A stretch of DNA of 64,000 bases from positions 29,394-93,393 of the forward strand of contig NZ_JALM01000051.1 of assembly GCF_000737195.2 (NCBI RefSeq), written 5' to 3'. This document shows positions 18,342 to 27,601 of this stretch, one piece after another. The notes below the pieces were generated by a model. It was not told the DNA's origin and did not search any database. It saw only the letters and a list, made by a program, of their open reading frames with translations. The stretch is from Sciscionella sediminilitoris (GTDB lineage: Bacteria; Actinomycetota; Actinomycetes; Mycobacteriales; Pseudonocardiaceae). The first letter of the stretch is position 1. Every line of letters begins with the position of its first letter. The translations under genes were made by a program, and so were the position numbers.

Positions 18342-19061
18342 GTGGCGAGTAAGCGAAGGGAACGCAGGGCGGCCGAGGCCGCGGGCTCCGGGCCGGACGC
18401 GGAGCAGAACCCGGTGCCCAGGGTGCGGATGACCGGGGTGCAGCGCCGGACCCAGCTGCTCGACGTGGCCCGCTCGCTGTTCGCCGAGAAGGGGTTCGAG
18501 GCGACCTCGATCGAGGAGATCGCCGCGCGGGCCGGGGTGAGCAAGCCCGTCGTCTACGAGCACTTCGGCGGCAAAGAGGGCGTGTACGCGGTGGTCGTGG
18601 ACCGCGAGATGCAGGTGCTGATGAACCGCATGGTCGCCGCGGTCTCCGCCGACGAAGATCCGAAACTGCTGCTCGAACGCGCCGCGCTGGCCCTGCTCAA
18701 CTATGTGGACTCGAACGCGGACGGATTCCTGATCCTCGCCCGCGATTCCCCGGTCGCCTCCACGAGCGGCACGTTCTCCAGCCTGCTCAACGACATCGCC
18801 ACCCAGGCCGAGGAGGTCATCGGGGTCTACTTCGACCGCCAGGGCCACGACCGGAAACTGGCCGCGCTCTACGCGCAGGCCCTGGTCGGCATGGTCGCCT
18901 TCACCGGCCAGTGGTGGCTGGTCACCGGGAAGCCCCGCATGGAGGAAGTGGCCGCGCACCTGGTGAACATCGCCTGGCACGGACTGGAGAACCTGGAGAG
19001 CAGGCCCCGCCTCGAAGTGCTCGAGCGGGCCCGGCAGGGAAAGGAACGCGAACGTGAGTGA
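18342..19061 (+). CDS. TetR family transcriptional regulator
   Basis: 239 residues with a 30-residue basic N-terminal extension, then the TetR helix-turn-helix: ARSLFAEKGFEATSIEEIAARAG followed by KPVVYEHFGGKEG. The ligand domain is not diagnostic. GTG at 18342. Its last eight bases overlap the start of the enoyl-CoA hydratase gene, so the two are co-transcribed and coupled. A TetR gene near glmU is also seen in M. tuberculosis (Rv1019). It may control the desaturase, the hydratase or itself (inference). Confidence 0.92.
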   Translation: MASKRRERRAAEAAGSGPDAEQNPVPRVRMTGVQRRTQLLDVARSLFAEKGFEATSIEEIAARAGVSKPVVYEHFGGKEGVYAVVVDREMQVLMNRMVAAVSADEDPKLLLERAALALLNYVDSNADGFLILARDSPVASTSGTFSSLLNDIATQAEEVIGVYFDRQGHDRKLAALYAQALVGMVAFTGQWWLVTGKPRMEEVAAHLVNIAWHGLENLESRPRLEVLERARQGKERERE

Positions 19062-19830
19062 CGAACTGCGGCTGGAGATCGGGGCCGGAGTGGCCACGCT
19101 GACCATCGACCGCCCGGCGAAGCGCAATGCGATCTCCTTCGAGATGTGGTCCCGGCTGCCCGAGATCACCGCCGAGGTCGAGCGCTCCGGCGCCGAGGTG
19201 CTCGTGGTGCGCGGCGGCGAGCACTTCTCCGCGGGCGCGGACATCTCCGAGTTCACCACCCTGCGCGCGGGTGCCGAGGGCGCCGAGCGCTACGCGGCCG
19301 CGGTGCACCTCGGGGAACGCGCACTCGCCGGGCTCAGTGTGCCGACGATCGCGGCGATCAACGGCTTCTGCATCGGCGGCGGCTGCGAGATCGCGCTCGC
19401 CTGTGATATCCGCCTCGCCGCCGAGGACGCCACCTTCGGGATCACCCCGGCCAAGCTCGGCCTCGTCTACCACTTCACCTCGACCCGCGCGCTGGTGCAC
19501 GCGGTCGGGCCGGCGTGGGCGAAGCAGATCCTGTTCTCCGGCGAGTTCATCGACGCGAGCACCGCGCTGCGCATCGGGCTGGTCAACGAGATTCATCCCG
19601 GTGAGGCGCTCGGCAAGCGGGTGGACGAGCTCGCGGCCACGATCGGCTCGCGCGCCCAGGTCAGCCTGCGCGGCGCGAAGACGATCATCGGCCGCATCCA
19701 GGACGGCCTGGACAGCGAGGACCGGGCGGTCACCGAGCTGTACGCGAATGCGCACACGAGCGCGGAGTACGCCGAGGGAGTGGCCGCCTTCCTGGAGAAG
19801 CGCAAGCCGTCCTTCCGCGACGTCCGTTAG
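19054..19830 (+). CDS. Enoyl-CoA hydratase/isomerase family protein
   Basis: 258-residue crotonase-fold protein. The oxyanion-hole segments are GGEHFSAGADISEF and INGFCIGGGCEIALACDIRLA. Crotonase members hydrate enoyl-CoA or catalyse related steps; the exact reaction is not fixed by these motifs. GTG at 19054 inside the tetR 3' end. The stop codon overlaps the convergent permease stop by four bases (TTAG). Confidence 0.9.
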   Translation: MSDELRLEIGAGVATLTIDRPAKRNAISFEMWSRLPEITAEVERSGAEVLVVRGGEHFSAGADISEFTTLRAGAEGAERYAAAVHLGERALAGLSVPTIAAINGFCIGGGCEIALACDIRLAAEDATFGITPAKLGLVYHFTSTRALVHAVGPAWAKQILFSGEFIDASTALRIGLVNEIHPGEALGKRVDELAATIGSRAQVSLRGAKTIIGRIQDGLDSEDRAVTELYANAHTSAEYAEGVAAFLEKRKPSFRDVR

Positions 19831-21374
19831 TCGCGCGGTTCCAGGCGCATGGCATCGGTGGCCGGGTCCACCGAGCCGCGCGCCATCCCCGCCGAGGTGA
19901 AGAACCCCCGGGTACCGCGGGCCCGGCGCAGCCAGCCGAGCAGGGCGACCCCGATCAGCAGGCACACGATCGCGATCGCGGCCACCCCGCCGAAGCCGAA
20001 CACCGAGGTGTCCCCGTAGCCCGGATCGCTGTACTCGACGAAGGCCAGCACCAGGACCGTGAAGAAGAACAGCGCGCCGAGACCGGGCACCAGCCCGCGC
20101 AGCACCAGGTTCCGCACACTGCGGGACAGGGTTTTGCGGAATACCCACACACAGCTCAGCCCGACCATGCCGTACTCGATCGCCACGGTGATCCCGGTGG
20201 CCTCGACCGAGTCGGAGAGCACGCTCTCGCTCCACAGCGACAGTCCGATGTAGACGATCGCGGAGACGAGGCCGAAGGCCCAGGTCCCCAGCACCGGGGT
20301 CTGATACCTGGGGTGCACCCGCGCGAAGGCCTTCGGCAGTGCCCCGTAACTGGCCATGGCGAGCGTGCTGCGCGCGACGGGCATGATCGTGGCCTGGCTG
20401 GTCGCCGCGCTCGAGGTGAGCACCGAGATCACCATCAGCACACCGAACAGCGCGCCGAGACCACCGGTGCCGAACACGGCGCCGCTGAGCCCGGCGAGCA
20501 CATCCTCGGCGTTGTCCGGGTTGCCCAGCCCGATGCCGTGCGTGCCGACCCCGGCGAACGCGACCGCGGCGACCGTGACGAGCAGGTAGTTCACCACGAG
20601 CAGCGCGGTGGAGACCACGGCCGCTTTACCGGGCCCGTGGCGGGGATTCCGCGACTCCTCGTTCACCGAGAGGCAGCTCTCGAAGCCCCAGTAGATGAAC
20701 ACGGCGAGCAGGGTCGCCGAGATGAACGCGCCCGCGCCCACCCCGCCCGGCCAGAACCAGTCCCAGTCCGGGGTCAGCGACTGCGGTCCCGCGGTGCCCG
20801 AACCGACCCTGGTCAGCGCCACGATCGCGAACGCGATCAACACGACGAGCTCGGCGAACAGCAGCACCCACTGCACCCGCGCGGACACCTCGATGCCGCG
20901 ATAGGACAGGTAACACAGCGCGGCGAGCCAGCAGAGCCCGACAACGGCCGAGACGAACCGGTTGCCCGCGAGCGAGTCCAGTCCGAAAAGCAGCAGGGTG
21001 TACTTGCCGGTCAGCGCTGACTGGCTGGTCATCACGAGGATCTGGGCGATGATCACCACCCAGCCGGTGAACCAGCCGACGTGCGGGCCGAATGCCCGGG
21101 AGGCCCAGGTGAAGTTGATCCCGCAGTCCGGCTCGGCGCGGTTGAGTTCGCGGAACCCGATCGCGATGAACAGGATCGGGATGAAGGCCAGCACCAGGAA
21201 AGCGGGGGCCTTCACTCCGACACCGGCGATGACGAGGAAACCGAGCGTCGCGGCGATCGAATAGGCCGGTGCGGTCGCGGCGACCCCGATCACGATCTGC
21301 GAGACCAGGCCGAGCGCCCCCGCGCGCAGTCCCTTGGCCGTCCCGGGTTCCTGCTCGCTCACCGAATCCGTCAT
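19827..21374 (-). CDS. Amino-acid permease, APC superfamily
   Basis: 515 residues, about 12-13 membrane segments. The first helix contains GALGLVSQIVIGVAATAPAY, the APC unwound-helix region, and ELNRAEPDCGINFTWASRAFGP is a typical cytoplasmic loop. ATG at 21374 lacks a ribosome site, so a leaderless or very short leader transcript is possible. It diverges from a class III aminotransferase across 127 bp holding a TATGTG/CACATA operator. Together they suggest import and transamination of an amine or omega-amino acid such as putrescine, GABA or beta-alanine (inference). Confidence 0.9.
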   Translation of the reverse strand: MTDSVSEQEPGTAKGLRAGALGLVSQIVIGVAATAPAYSIAATLGFLVIAGVGVKAPAFLVLAFIPILFIAIGFRELNRAEPDCGINFTWASRAFGPHVGWFTGWVVIIAQILVMTSQSALTGKYTLLLFGLDSLAGNRFVSAVVGLCWLAALCYLSYRGIEVSARVQWVLLFAELVVLIAFAIVALTRVGSGTAGPQSLTPDWDWFWPGGVGAGAFISATLLAVFIYWGFESCLSVNEESRNPRHGPGKAAVVSTALLVVNYLLVTVAAVAFAGVGTHGIGLGNPDNAEDVLAGLSGAVFGTGGLGALFGVLMVISVLTSSAATSQATIMPVARSTLAMASYGALPKAFARVHPRYQTPVLGTWAFGLVSAIVYIGLSLWSESVLSDSVEATGITVAIEYGMVGLSCVWVFRKTLSRSVRNLVLRGLVPGLGALFFFTVLVLAFVEYSDPGYGDTSVFGFGGVAAIAIVCLLIGVALLGWLRRARGTRGFFTSAGMARGSVDPATDAMRLEPRD

Positions 21375-21402
21375 ACGGAGATGATGGCAGCCGCAGTTTC
21401 CG

Positions 21403-21418
21403 TATGTGATCGCACATA
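21403..21418. promoter_or_regulatory. Inverted-repeat operator between permease and aminotransferase
   Basis: TATGTG (21403-21408), four bases, CACATA (21413-21418): a perfect 6-bp inverted repeat of GntR-like type. A partly similar ATATGCGATACAT lies near 21453. Position suits a regulator controlling both divergent genes; no regulator gene is adjacent. Confidence 0.5.
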
Positions 21419-21501
21419 AAACTACGAATTCGGTTGCAAAATGGCGCGGGATATGCGATACATGAAGTACGAAGGAACGTAACGTTTGGAGTACGTGGAA
21501 C

Positions 21502-22893
21502 ATGACCGCGATAGCCGACAATGCGAACACCGCACTCGAACACCGGCGCGCAGCCGCGAAGGCGCACCTGTGGCCGCACTTCACCCCGCTGACGGCCCAC
21601 GACTCCCCCGGCGTTCCGACCATCGTGCGCGGCGAGGGCGCCTACGTCTACGACGACACCGGCCGCCGCTTCTTCGACGGGCTCTCCGGGCTGTTCGTGG
21701 TGCAGGCCGGGCACGGGCGCGCGGAGCTCGCGGACGCGGCCGCCAAGCAGGCGCGCGAGCTCGGCTACTTCCCGCTGTGGTCCTTCGACCACCCGAGCGC
21801 GATCGATCTCGCCGAGCGCATCGCGAACGAGGCACCGGGCGATCTGAACCGGGTGTTCTTCACCAGCGGCGGAAGCGAGGCCGTCGAGACCGCGTGGAAG
21901 CTGATCAAGCAGTACTTCAAGCTCACCGGGAAACCGATGAAGCACAAGGTGATCAGCCGCACCATCGCCTATCACGGCACTACGCACGGCGCGCTGTCCA
22001 TCAACGGCATCCCCGCGCACCGGCAGAACTTCGAGCCGCTCGTACCCGGCACCCACAAGGCCGCGAACACCAACATCTACCGCTCCCCGATCTTCGGCGA
22101 CGACCCGAAGGCGTTCGGTGAGTGGGTCGCCGACGAGATCGAGCGCGCGATCCTGATGGAGGGCGCGGACTCGGTCGCCGCCGTTTTCCTCGAACCGGTG
22201 CAGAACGCCGGCGGCTGCTTCCCGCCGCCGCCTGGCTACTTCCAGCGGGTCCGGGAGATCTGCGACCGGCACGACGTGCTGCTCGTCTCGGACGAGGTCA
22301 TCTGCGCGTGGGGCAGGCTCGGGCACGCGTTCGGCGCGAGCCGCTACGGCTACCAGCCGGACATCATCACCTGTGCCAAGGGACTCACCTCCGGGTACGC
22401 CCCGCTCGGCGCCACGATCATCTCCGACCGGATCGCCGAGCCGTTCCTCGCCGACGGCGTGACCTTCCCGCACGGCATCACCTTCGGCGGGCACCCGGTC
22501 GCCTGTGCGATCGCGCTGGCCAACCTGGACCTGTTCGAGCGCGAGGACCTCTACGGCAACGTCCAGCGCAACGAGGGCGCATTCCGCTCCACCCTGGAGA
22601 AGCTCCACGATCTGCCGATCGTCGGCGATGTGCGCGGTGACGGGTACTTCTACGGCGTCGAACTGGTCAAGGACAAGGCGACCAAGGAATCGTTCACCGC
22701 CGAGGAAGCGAACCGGATCCTCTACGGCTACCTCTCACCCGCGCTGCTCGAGCACGGCCTCTACTGCCGCGCCGACGACCGCGGTGACCCGGTCATCCAG
22801 CTCGCCCCGCCGCTGATCTGCGGCCAGGAGCACTTCGACGAGATCGAGGGGATCCTGCGCGAGGTGCTGACCACCGCCTATTCGAAGCTGTAA
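21502..22893 (+). CDS. Class III (omega-) aminotransferase
   Basis: 463 residues. PLP-enzyme signatures: FTSGGSEAVETAWKLIKQY, VFLEPVQNAGGCF, LLVSDEVICAWGRLG and the Schiff-base Lys in ITCAKGLTSGYAPLGA. The overall pattern is that of putrescine-, beta-alanine- or related omega-amino-acid:pyruvate transaminases. ATG at 21502. It is paired divergently with an amino-acid permease and followed by a long hairpin terminator. Substrate is inferred only from family and context. Confidence 0.93.
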   Translation: MTAIADNANTALEHRRAAAKAHLWPHFTPLTAHDSPGVPTIVRGEGAYVYDDTGRRFFDGLSGLFVVQAGHGRAELADAAAKQARELGYFPLWSFDHPSAIDLAERIANEAPGDLNRVFFTSGGSEAVETAWKLIKQYFKLTGKPMKHKVISRTIAYHGTTHGALSINGIPAHRQNFEPLVPGTHKAANTNIYRSPIFGDDPKAFGEWVADEIERAILMEGADSVAAVFLEPVQNAGGCFPPPPGYFQRVREICDRHDVLLVSDEVICAWGRLGHAFGASRYGYQPDIITCAKGLTSGYAPLGATIISDRIAEPFLADGVTFPHGITFGGHPVACAIALANLDLFEREDLYGNVQRNEGAFRSTLEKLHDLPIVGDVRGDGYFYGVELVKDKATKESFTAEEANRILYGYLSPALLEHGLYCRADDRGDPVIQLAPPLICGQEHFDEIEGILREVLTTAYSKL

Positions 22894-22907
22894 CCACCGG
22901 CGCGAAC

Positions 22908-22963
22908 GGGCCGCTGCCCATGATCCGGACTCCGCCGTCTGGATCATGACAAGGCAGCGGCCC
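22908..22963 (+). terminator. Long hairpin terminator of the aminotransferase gene
   Basis: Lower stem 11 bp (22908-22918 with 22953-22963) and upper stem 8 bp (22919-22926 with 22941-22948), separated by a four-base bulge ACAA; ends in CCCTTCTG. Confidence 0.8.
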
Positions 22964-22982
22964 TTCTGCCATCGTGTGCCGA

Positions 22983-24413
22983 ATGCGCGACCCACTGCGA
23001 TTCGGTCACCGGGTGCTCGCCATCGCCGTCTCGGCAGCCGCCCTCCTGCTACTCGGTACCCCCGCTCCGGCCGCCGGGCCACCGGCGAATCCGTGGCTCG
23101 GTCCCGCCGGATCCGCGACCATGCACGGGGACGCGGAGTCCTCGGACACGACCACCGCCGCGGGGCCGGGCACCGGGCCCGTGCGGGTGCGGACGGCCAA
23201 GCTGGGCGCCGCCTGCCCGACAGTGCTCGCCGGACGGGACGGATATCCGGTAGCGCTGTGCACCACGCAGCTCGGGCGCACCCCGACGGTCTTCCTGCTC
23301 GATCCGGAGACCACGCGGCCGCTCGCCCGGTTGGCGCTGCCGAAGGGCTCACTGCTCGGCGGGGTCTACGCCTACCTCGACAACCGCGACCGGCTCGTCT
23401 TCGTGGACGGCGACAACGAACTGGTGCGGGTGGCCCACCGGCACACGAGCTCCGGGTGGCGGCTGACCATCACCGAGCGAACCCCGCTGGGCTCGGCGAT
23501 CCCCGAGGGCGACGGCGTTTCGAGCCTCATGCCGGACTGGCGTGGCCGGATCTGGTTCGGCACGAACCGGGGCACCGTGGGTGTGCTGGACGGCTCGGTG
23601 GCCCGCACCGTCCGGCTCGGTGAGCAGATCGCGAACAGCATCTCCACCGCGCCCGGAGGGACCGCCGTCGCCACCACGCACGCCCTGTACCGGCTCTCGG
23701 CGGGCCCGGACGGAGTACCGCACGTGGACTGGCGGGTGGCCTACGAGCGCGGACCGGGCCGGAAACCGGGGCAGCTGAGCTGGGGAACCGGCGCTTCACC
23801 GACTTTCTTCGGACCGCGCACCGGCACCGAATACCTCGCGATCACCGACAACGCGGCGCCCGGGGAGAACCTGGTCGTGGTGGACGCGCGCACCGGGGCG
23901 CCGGTGTGCACCACGCCGAGCGGCATCGCCGGGACCGAGCTCTCCCCGGTGGCCTCCGGGGATTCGGTGTACCTGGCGAGCACCTACGGGTATCCGTATC
24001 CCGCCCTTCCCGAGGGCGCGGGGCCGAGCACCCCGTTGCTCGCCCCGTTCACCGGCGGTATGACCAGGATCGATGTACACGCGGGCGGCTGTTCCACGGT
24101 ATGGCGGAACCACGAGCGTTCGGCCGCCGTGCCGCGACTGTCCACGGCGGACGGGAAGCTGTACACGATCACCAGGGAGAAACCCTTGGGCGGTGCCCGG
24201 GGCAGCACCCTGTTCGATCACTACGAGGCAGCCGTGATCGACGCGAAGACCGGTCACACCTCCACCGCGGGGCGGATCGGTTCCGGTTTCTTCTCCGACA
24301 CCCTGCAGATGGTCGGCAGCATCGTGCCCGGCCGGGTGCAGTACCAGGGCACCGTCGACGGCGTGGTCGCGATCCGGCCGGCGGACGCCGCTCAGCCCGC
24401 GATCGCGAGATAG
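22983..24413 (+). CDS. Secreted beta-propeller-like protein of unknown function
   Basis: 476 residues. A signal peptide (residues 1-35, LAIAVSAAALLLLGTPAPA) suggests export. The rest is mostly beta strand with repeated short blades, for example RGRIWFGTNRGTVGVLDG and GENLVVVDARTGAPVCTT, like PQQ/NHL-type propellers. Four or more Cys could form disulfides. An upstream in-frame GTG (22974) is the alternative start. Its last 22 bases overlap the convergent spermidine-synthase-like gene. No partner nearby suggests a ligand. Confidence 0.65.
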   Translation: MRDPLRFGHRVLAIAVSAAALLLLGTPAPAAGPPANPWLGPAGSATMHGDAESSDTTTAAGPGTGPVRVRTAKLGAACPTVLAGRDGYPVALCTTQLGRTPTVFLLDPETTRPLARLALPKGSLLGGVYAYLDNRDRLVFVDGDNELVRVAHRHTSSGWRLTITERTPLGSAIPEGDGVSSLMPDWRGRIWFGTNRGTVGVLDGSVARTVRLGEQIANSISTAPGGTAVATTHALYRLSAGPDGVPHVDWRVAYERGPGRKPGQLSWGTGASPTFFGPRTGTEYLAITDNAAPGENLVVVDARTGAPVCTTPSGIAGTELSPVASGDSVYLASTYGYPYPALPEGAGPSTPLLAPFTGGMTRIDVHAGGCSTVWRNHERSAAVPRLSTADGKLYTITREKPLGGARGSTLFDHYEAAVIDAKTGHTSTAGRIGSGFFSDTLQMVGSIVPGRVQYQGTVDGVVAIRPADAAQPAIAR

Positions 24414-25045
24414 ACCACATCGGGTTCGCCGCGGGGCACCGGCACCTCGTGCACGGCGACCTCGGCGAACTCCGCGCGCAGGGCCCGCTCGAAACCCGGA
24501 TCCGCCGCGGCGCTCCACACGCCGAGCACACCGCCGGCGGAAAGGCAGCGGCGCAACCGGGCCAGACCGGCTCCGGTGTACAACGCGGCGTTCTCCTCGT
24601 TGACCGTCCACTGTGGACCATTGTCGATATCGAGACAGATCGCCTCGAAGACCGGCTCCCCCGCCAGGTAGTCGAGCAGATCCTCGTTCCGGACCGTCAC
24701 CGCGGGCTCGGCGAGCGCATCCCCGTGCCAGGGCGCGAGCGGACCACCGCTGGCGTTCCAGTCCACGACGGCACGCTCGCGTTCCACGACCACCACCTGG
24801 CCGACGTTCGGCTGGTCGAGCGCGGCGCGTAACGAGAAGCCGACCCCGAGGCCGCCGATGAGCATCCGCCCGCCCGCGCGCATCCGCTCGGCCGCCGCGG
24901 TCACCAGCAACCGCTCCGAGGCACCGCCCCTGGTGTCCATCAGGAAGGTGCCGTTCGCGATGACCTCACAGTGCCCGCCGACCTGCCGGAGCACCAGTTC
25001 ACCGCACACCCCGGCCACGCGCTCGAGCATCGTCACACGAGTCAT
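24392..25045 (-). CDS. Spermidine-synthase-like methyltransferase-fold protein
   Basis: 217 residues. The SAM-type nucleotide loop is RMLIGGLGVGFSLRAAL, followed by QVVVVERERAVVDWN (acidic end of beta 2) and FEAICLDIDNGPQW. This is the spermidine synthase-like fold found in many actinobacteria as stand-alone proteins; whether it makes polyamines is unknown. Several in-frame ATGs lie close together (25054, 25045, 25030); 25045 is chosen. It converges on and overlaps the secreted protein gene and diverges from mdh. Confidence 0.8.
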   Translation of the reverse strand: MTRVTMLERVAGVCGELVLRQVGGHCEVIANGTFLMDTRGGASERLLVTAAAERMRAGGRMLIGGLGVGFSLRAALDQPNVGQVVVVERERAVVDWNASGGPLAPWHGDALAEPAVTVRNEDLLDYLAGEPVFEAICLDIDNGPQWTVNEENAALYTGAGLARLRRCLSAGGVLGVWSAAADPGFERALRAEFAEVAVHEVPVPRGEPDVVYLAIAG

Positions 25046-25085
25046 TGTGCACATCCCGGGTCGGACCGGATGAGCACGGAGATAG

Positions 25086-26123
<1,038 letters not shown>

Positions 26124-26145
26124 TCCGGCCCGGTTTCCGTTCAGC

Positions 26146-26178
26146 ACCGCCCCGCGGGGAGTTTCCCTGCGGGGCGGT
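26146..26178 (+). terminator. Terminator of mdh
   Basis: Ten-bp stem ACCGCCCCGC with GCGGGGCGGT, extended by a GGG/CCC pair across one bulged T; loop GAGTTT region. Confidence 0.75.
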
Positions 26179-26181
26179 CTG

Positions 26182-26256
26182 CTGTCCGGCCCAGTCCTGT
26201 GTGATTCAGTTCTGTGTGATTCAGTTCTGTGCGGCCCAGTCCCGTCCAGCTCAGCC
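26182..26256. repeat. 15-bp imperfect tandem repeat (five units)
   Basis: Units at 26182, 26197, 26212, 26227 and 26242. The second and third units are identical (CTGTGTGATTCAGTT); the first and fourth are CTGTCCGGCCCAGTC and CTGTGCGGCCCAGTC; the last is degenerate and overlaps the DUF3017 stop codon. It lies between the mdh terminator and the DUF3017 gene end. Confidence 0.75.
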
Positions 26257-26538
26257 GAGTGGCCCGCCGGTGATGGTCAGGGCCACCACGATCATGATCG
26301 CGCCGAACCCGCCGTAGAGCAGCACGTCGACCGGTTTGCTGCGCAGCGCGAGCAGGCCCATCTGTTCCCGGCCGAGGATGCCCCGCAGCAGCGCGGCGAT
26401 CAGCAGACCGCCGCCGATCAGCGTCGATCCCCACCGCCAGTGGTAGAGGCCGATGAGCACGAATCCGGCCAGCACGACGAGCAGCACCGTGGCGAACGGG
26501 AGCGCGGTGCGCAGGCTGGCCCGGTCCACGTGCGTCAC
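26251..26538 (-). CDS. DUF3017 small membrane protein
   Basis: 95 residues, three predicted membrane helices (about 13-30, 36-55 and 72-92). The GTG at 26538 overlaps the folD stop by four bases (GTGA), the conserved actinobacterial folD-DUF3017 arrangement. Function unknown. Its stop codon lies inside a 15-bp tandem repeat. Confidence 0.85.
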   Translation of the reverse strand: MTHVDRASLRTALPFATVLLVVLAGFVLIGLYHWRWGSTLIGGGLLIAALLRGILGREQMGLLALRSKPVDVLLYGGFGAIMIVVALTITGGPLG

Positions 26539-27383
26539 GCGCGCTGCTCGGCCGCGGAGACGACGTTCGCGAGCAGGTGGGTGATGGTCATCGGCCCGAC
26601 ACCGCCCGGGATCGGCGCCAGATAACCCGCGACCTCGGCGACCTCGGGGGCGACATCGCCGACCGGACCGTTCTCGGTGCGGGTGCTGCCCACATCCACG
26701 ACGGCGGCACCCGGCTTGACCATGTCCGCGGTGATGATCCCCGCGGAACCGGCCGCGGCGACCACGATGTCCGCGCGGGACACCTCGGCGGCCAGATCCC
26801 GGGTCCCGGTGTGGCACAGCGTGACGGTGGCGTTCTCGCTGCGCCGGGTCAGCAGCAGCCCGATCGGGCGGCCGACGGTGGTCCCCCTGCCGACGACGGT
26901 GACCCGCGCGCCTTCGATCGGCACCCCGTAGCGGCGCAGCAGGGTGATGATCCCGTTCGGCGTGCACGGCAGCGGGGCCGGCTCACCGAGCACGAGTTTG
27001 CCCAGGTTGACCGGGTGCAGACCGTCGACATCCTTGGCGGGGTCGACGCGCTCCAGGATCCGGTACTCGTCGAGATGCTTGGGCAGCGGCAGCTGCACGA
27101 GGTAGCCGGTGCACGCCGGGTCGGCGTTGAGCTCGTCGATCACGGCCTCGAGCTCGGCCTGGCCGATGTCGGCGGGCAGGTCCCGGCGGATCGAGTTGAT
27201 CCCGACCTTCTCGCAGGCGCGGTGCTTCATCCGCACGTACGTGTGCGAACCGGGATCGTCGCCGACGAGAACCGTCCCCAGTCCCGGGACGATGTCGCGC
27301 TCGGCCAGCTTGGCGACCCGCTCGCGCAGTTCTTCGTGCATGGTGGTGCGGAGGGCTTTGCCGTCCAGGATCGTGGCTGTCAC
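26535..27383 (-). CDS. folD: Bifunctional methylenetetrahydrofolate dehydrogenase/cyclohydrolase
   Basis: 282 residues. Key segments are [15 protein letters not shown] (catalytic Lys), [13 protein letters not shown], and [17 protein letters not shown], the NADP-binding GR(S/G)xxVGxP motif. It converts 5,10-methylene-THF to 10-formyl-THF. GTG at 27383 (Met-Thr-Ala-Thr-Ile-Leu-Asp-Gly) matches the usual family start; a GTG at 27401 would add six residues. Coupled to DUF3017 downstream. Confidence 0.96.
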   Translation of the reverse strand: MTATILDGKALRTTMHEELRERVAKLAERDIVPGLGTVLVGDDPGSHTYVRMKHRACEKVGINSIRRDLPADIGQAELEAVIDELNADPACTGYLVQLPLPKHLDEYRILERVDPAKDVDGLHPVNLGKLVLGEPAPLPCTPNGIITLLRRYGVPIEGARVTVVGRGTTVGRPIGLLLTRRSENATVTLCHTGTRDLAAEVSRADIVVAAAGSAGIITADMVKPGAAVVDVGSTRTENGPVGDVAPEVAEVAGYLAPIPGGVGPMTITHLLANVVSAAEQRA

Positions 27384-27425
27384 GGTTCCGGATTCTGTCA
27401 CGAACCGGGTGGCCTACAGAACGGT

Positions 27426-27459
27426 CCGGGCACGTGAATGGAACCATTCACGTGCCCGG
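27426..27459. promoter_or_regulatory. Near-perfect 34-bp palindrome upstream of folD
   Basis: Arms 27426-27441 and 27444-27459 are perfectly complementary over 16 bp with only AA between them; the core reads CACGTGAATGG on one side. It lies 42 bases upstream of the folD start and 140 bases before the TNT gene. It could be a dyad operator, a cruciform or a leader hairpin. Confidence 0.6.
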
Positions 27460-27601
27460 TGTATTCGATCTTCCGGATGAACAACGCACGGCAAGCCGGA
27501 TTGGGTTACGGTTTCTACTGAACACCCAGATGCGGACACACCGGGCGGCGGTCGGCGTCCGGGCGGTTCATCAGGTCAAGGGAAGGTGACAGGAATACGC
27601 C

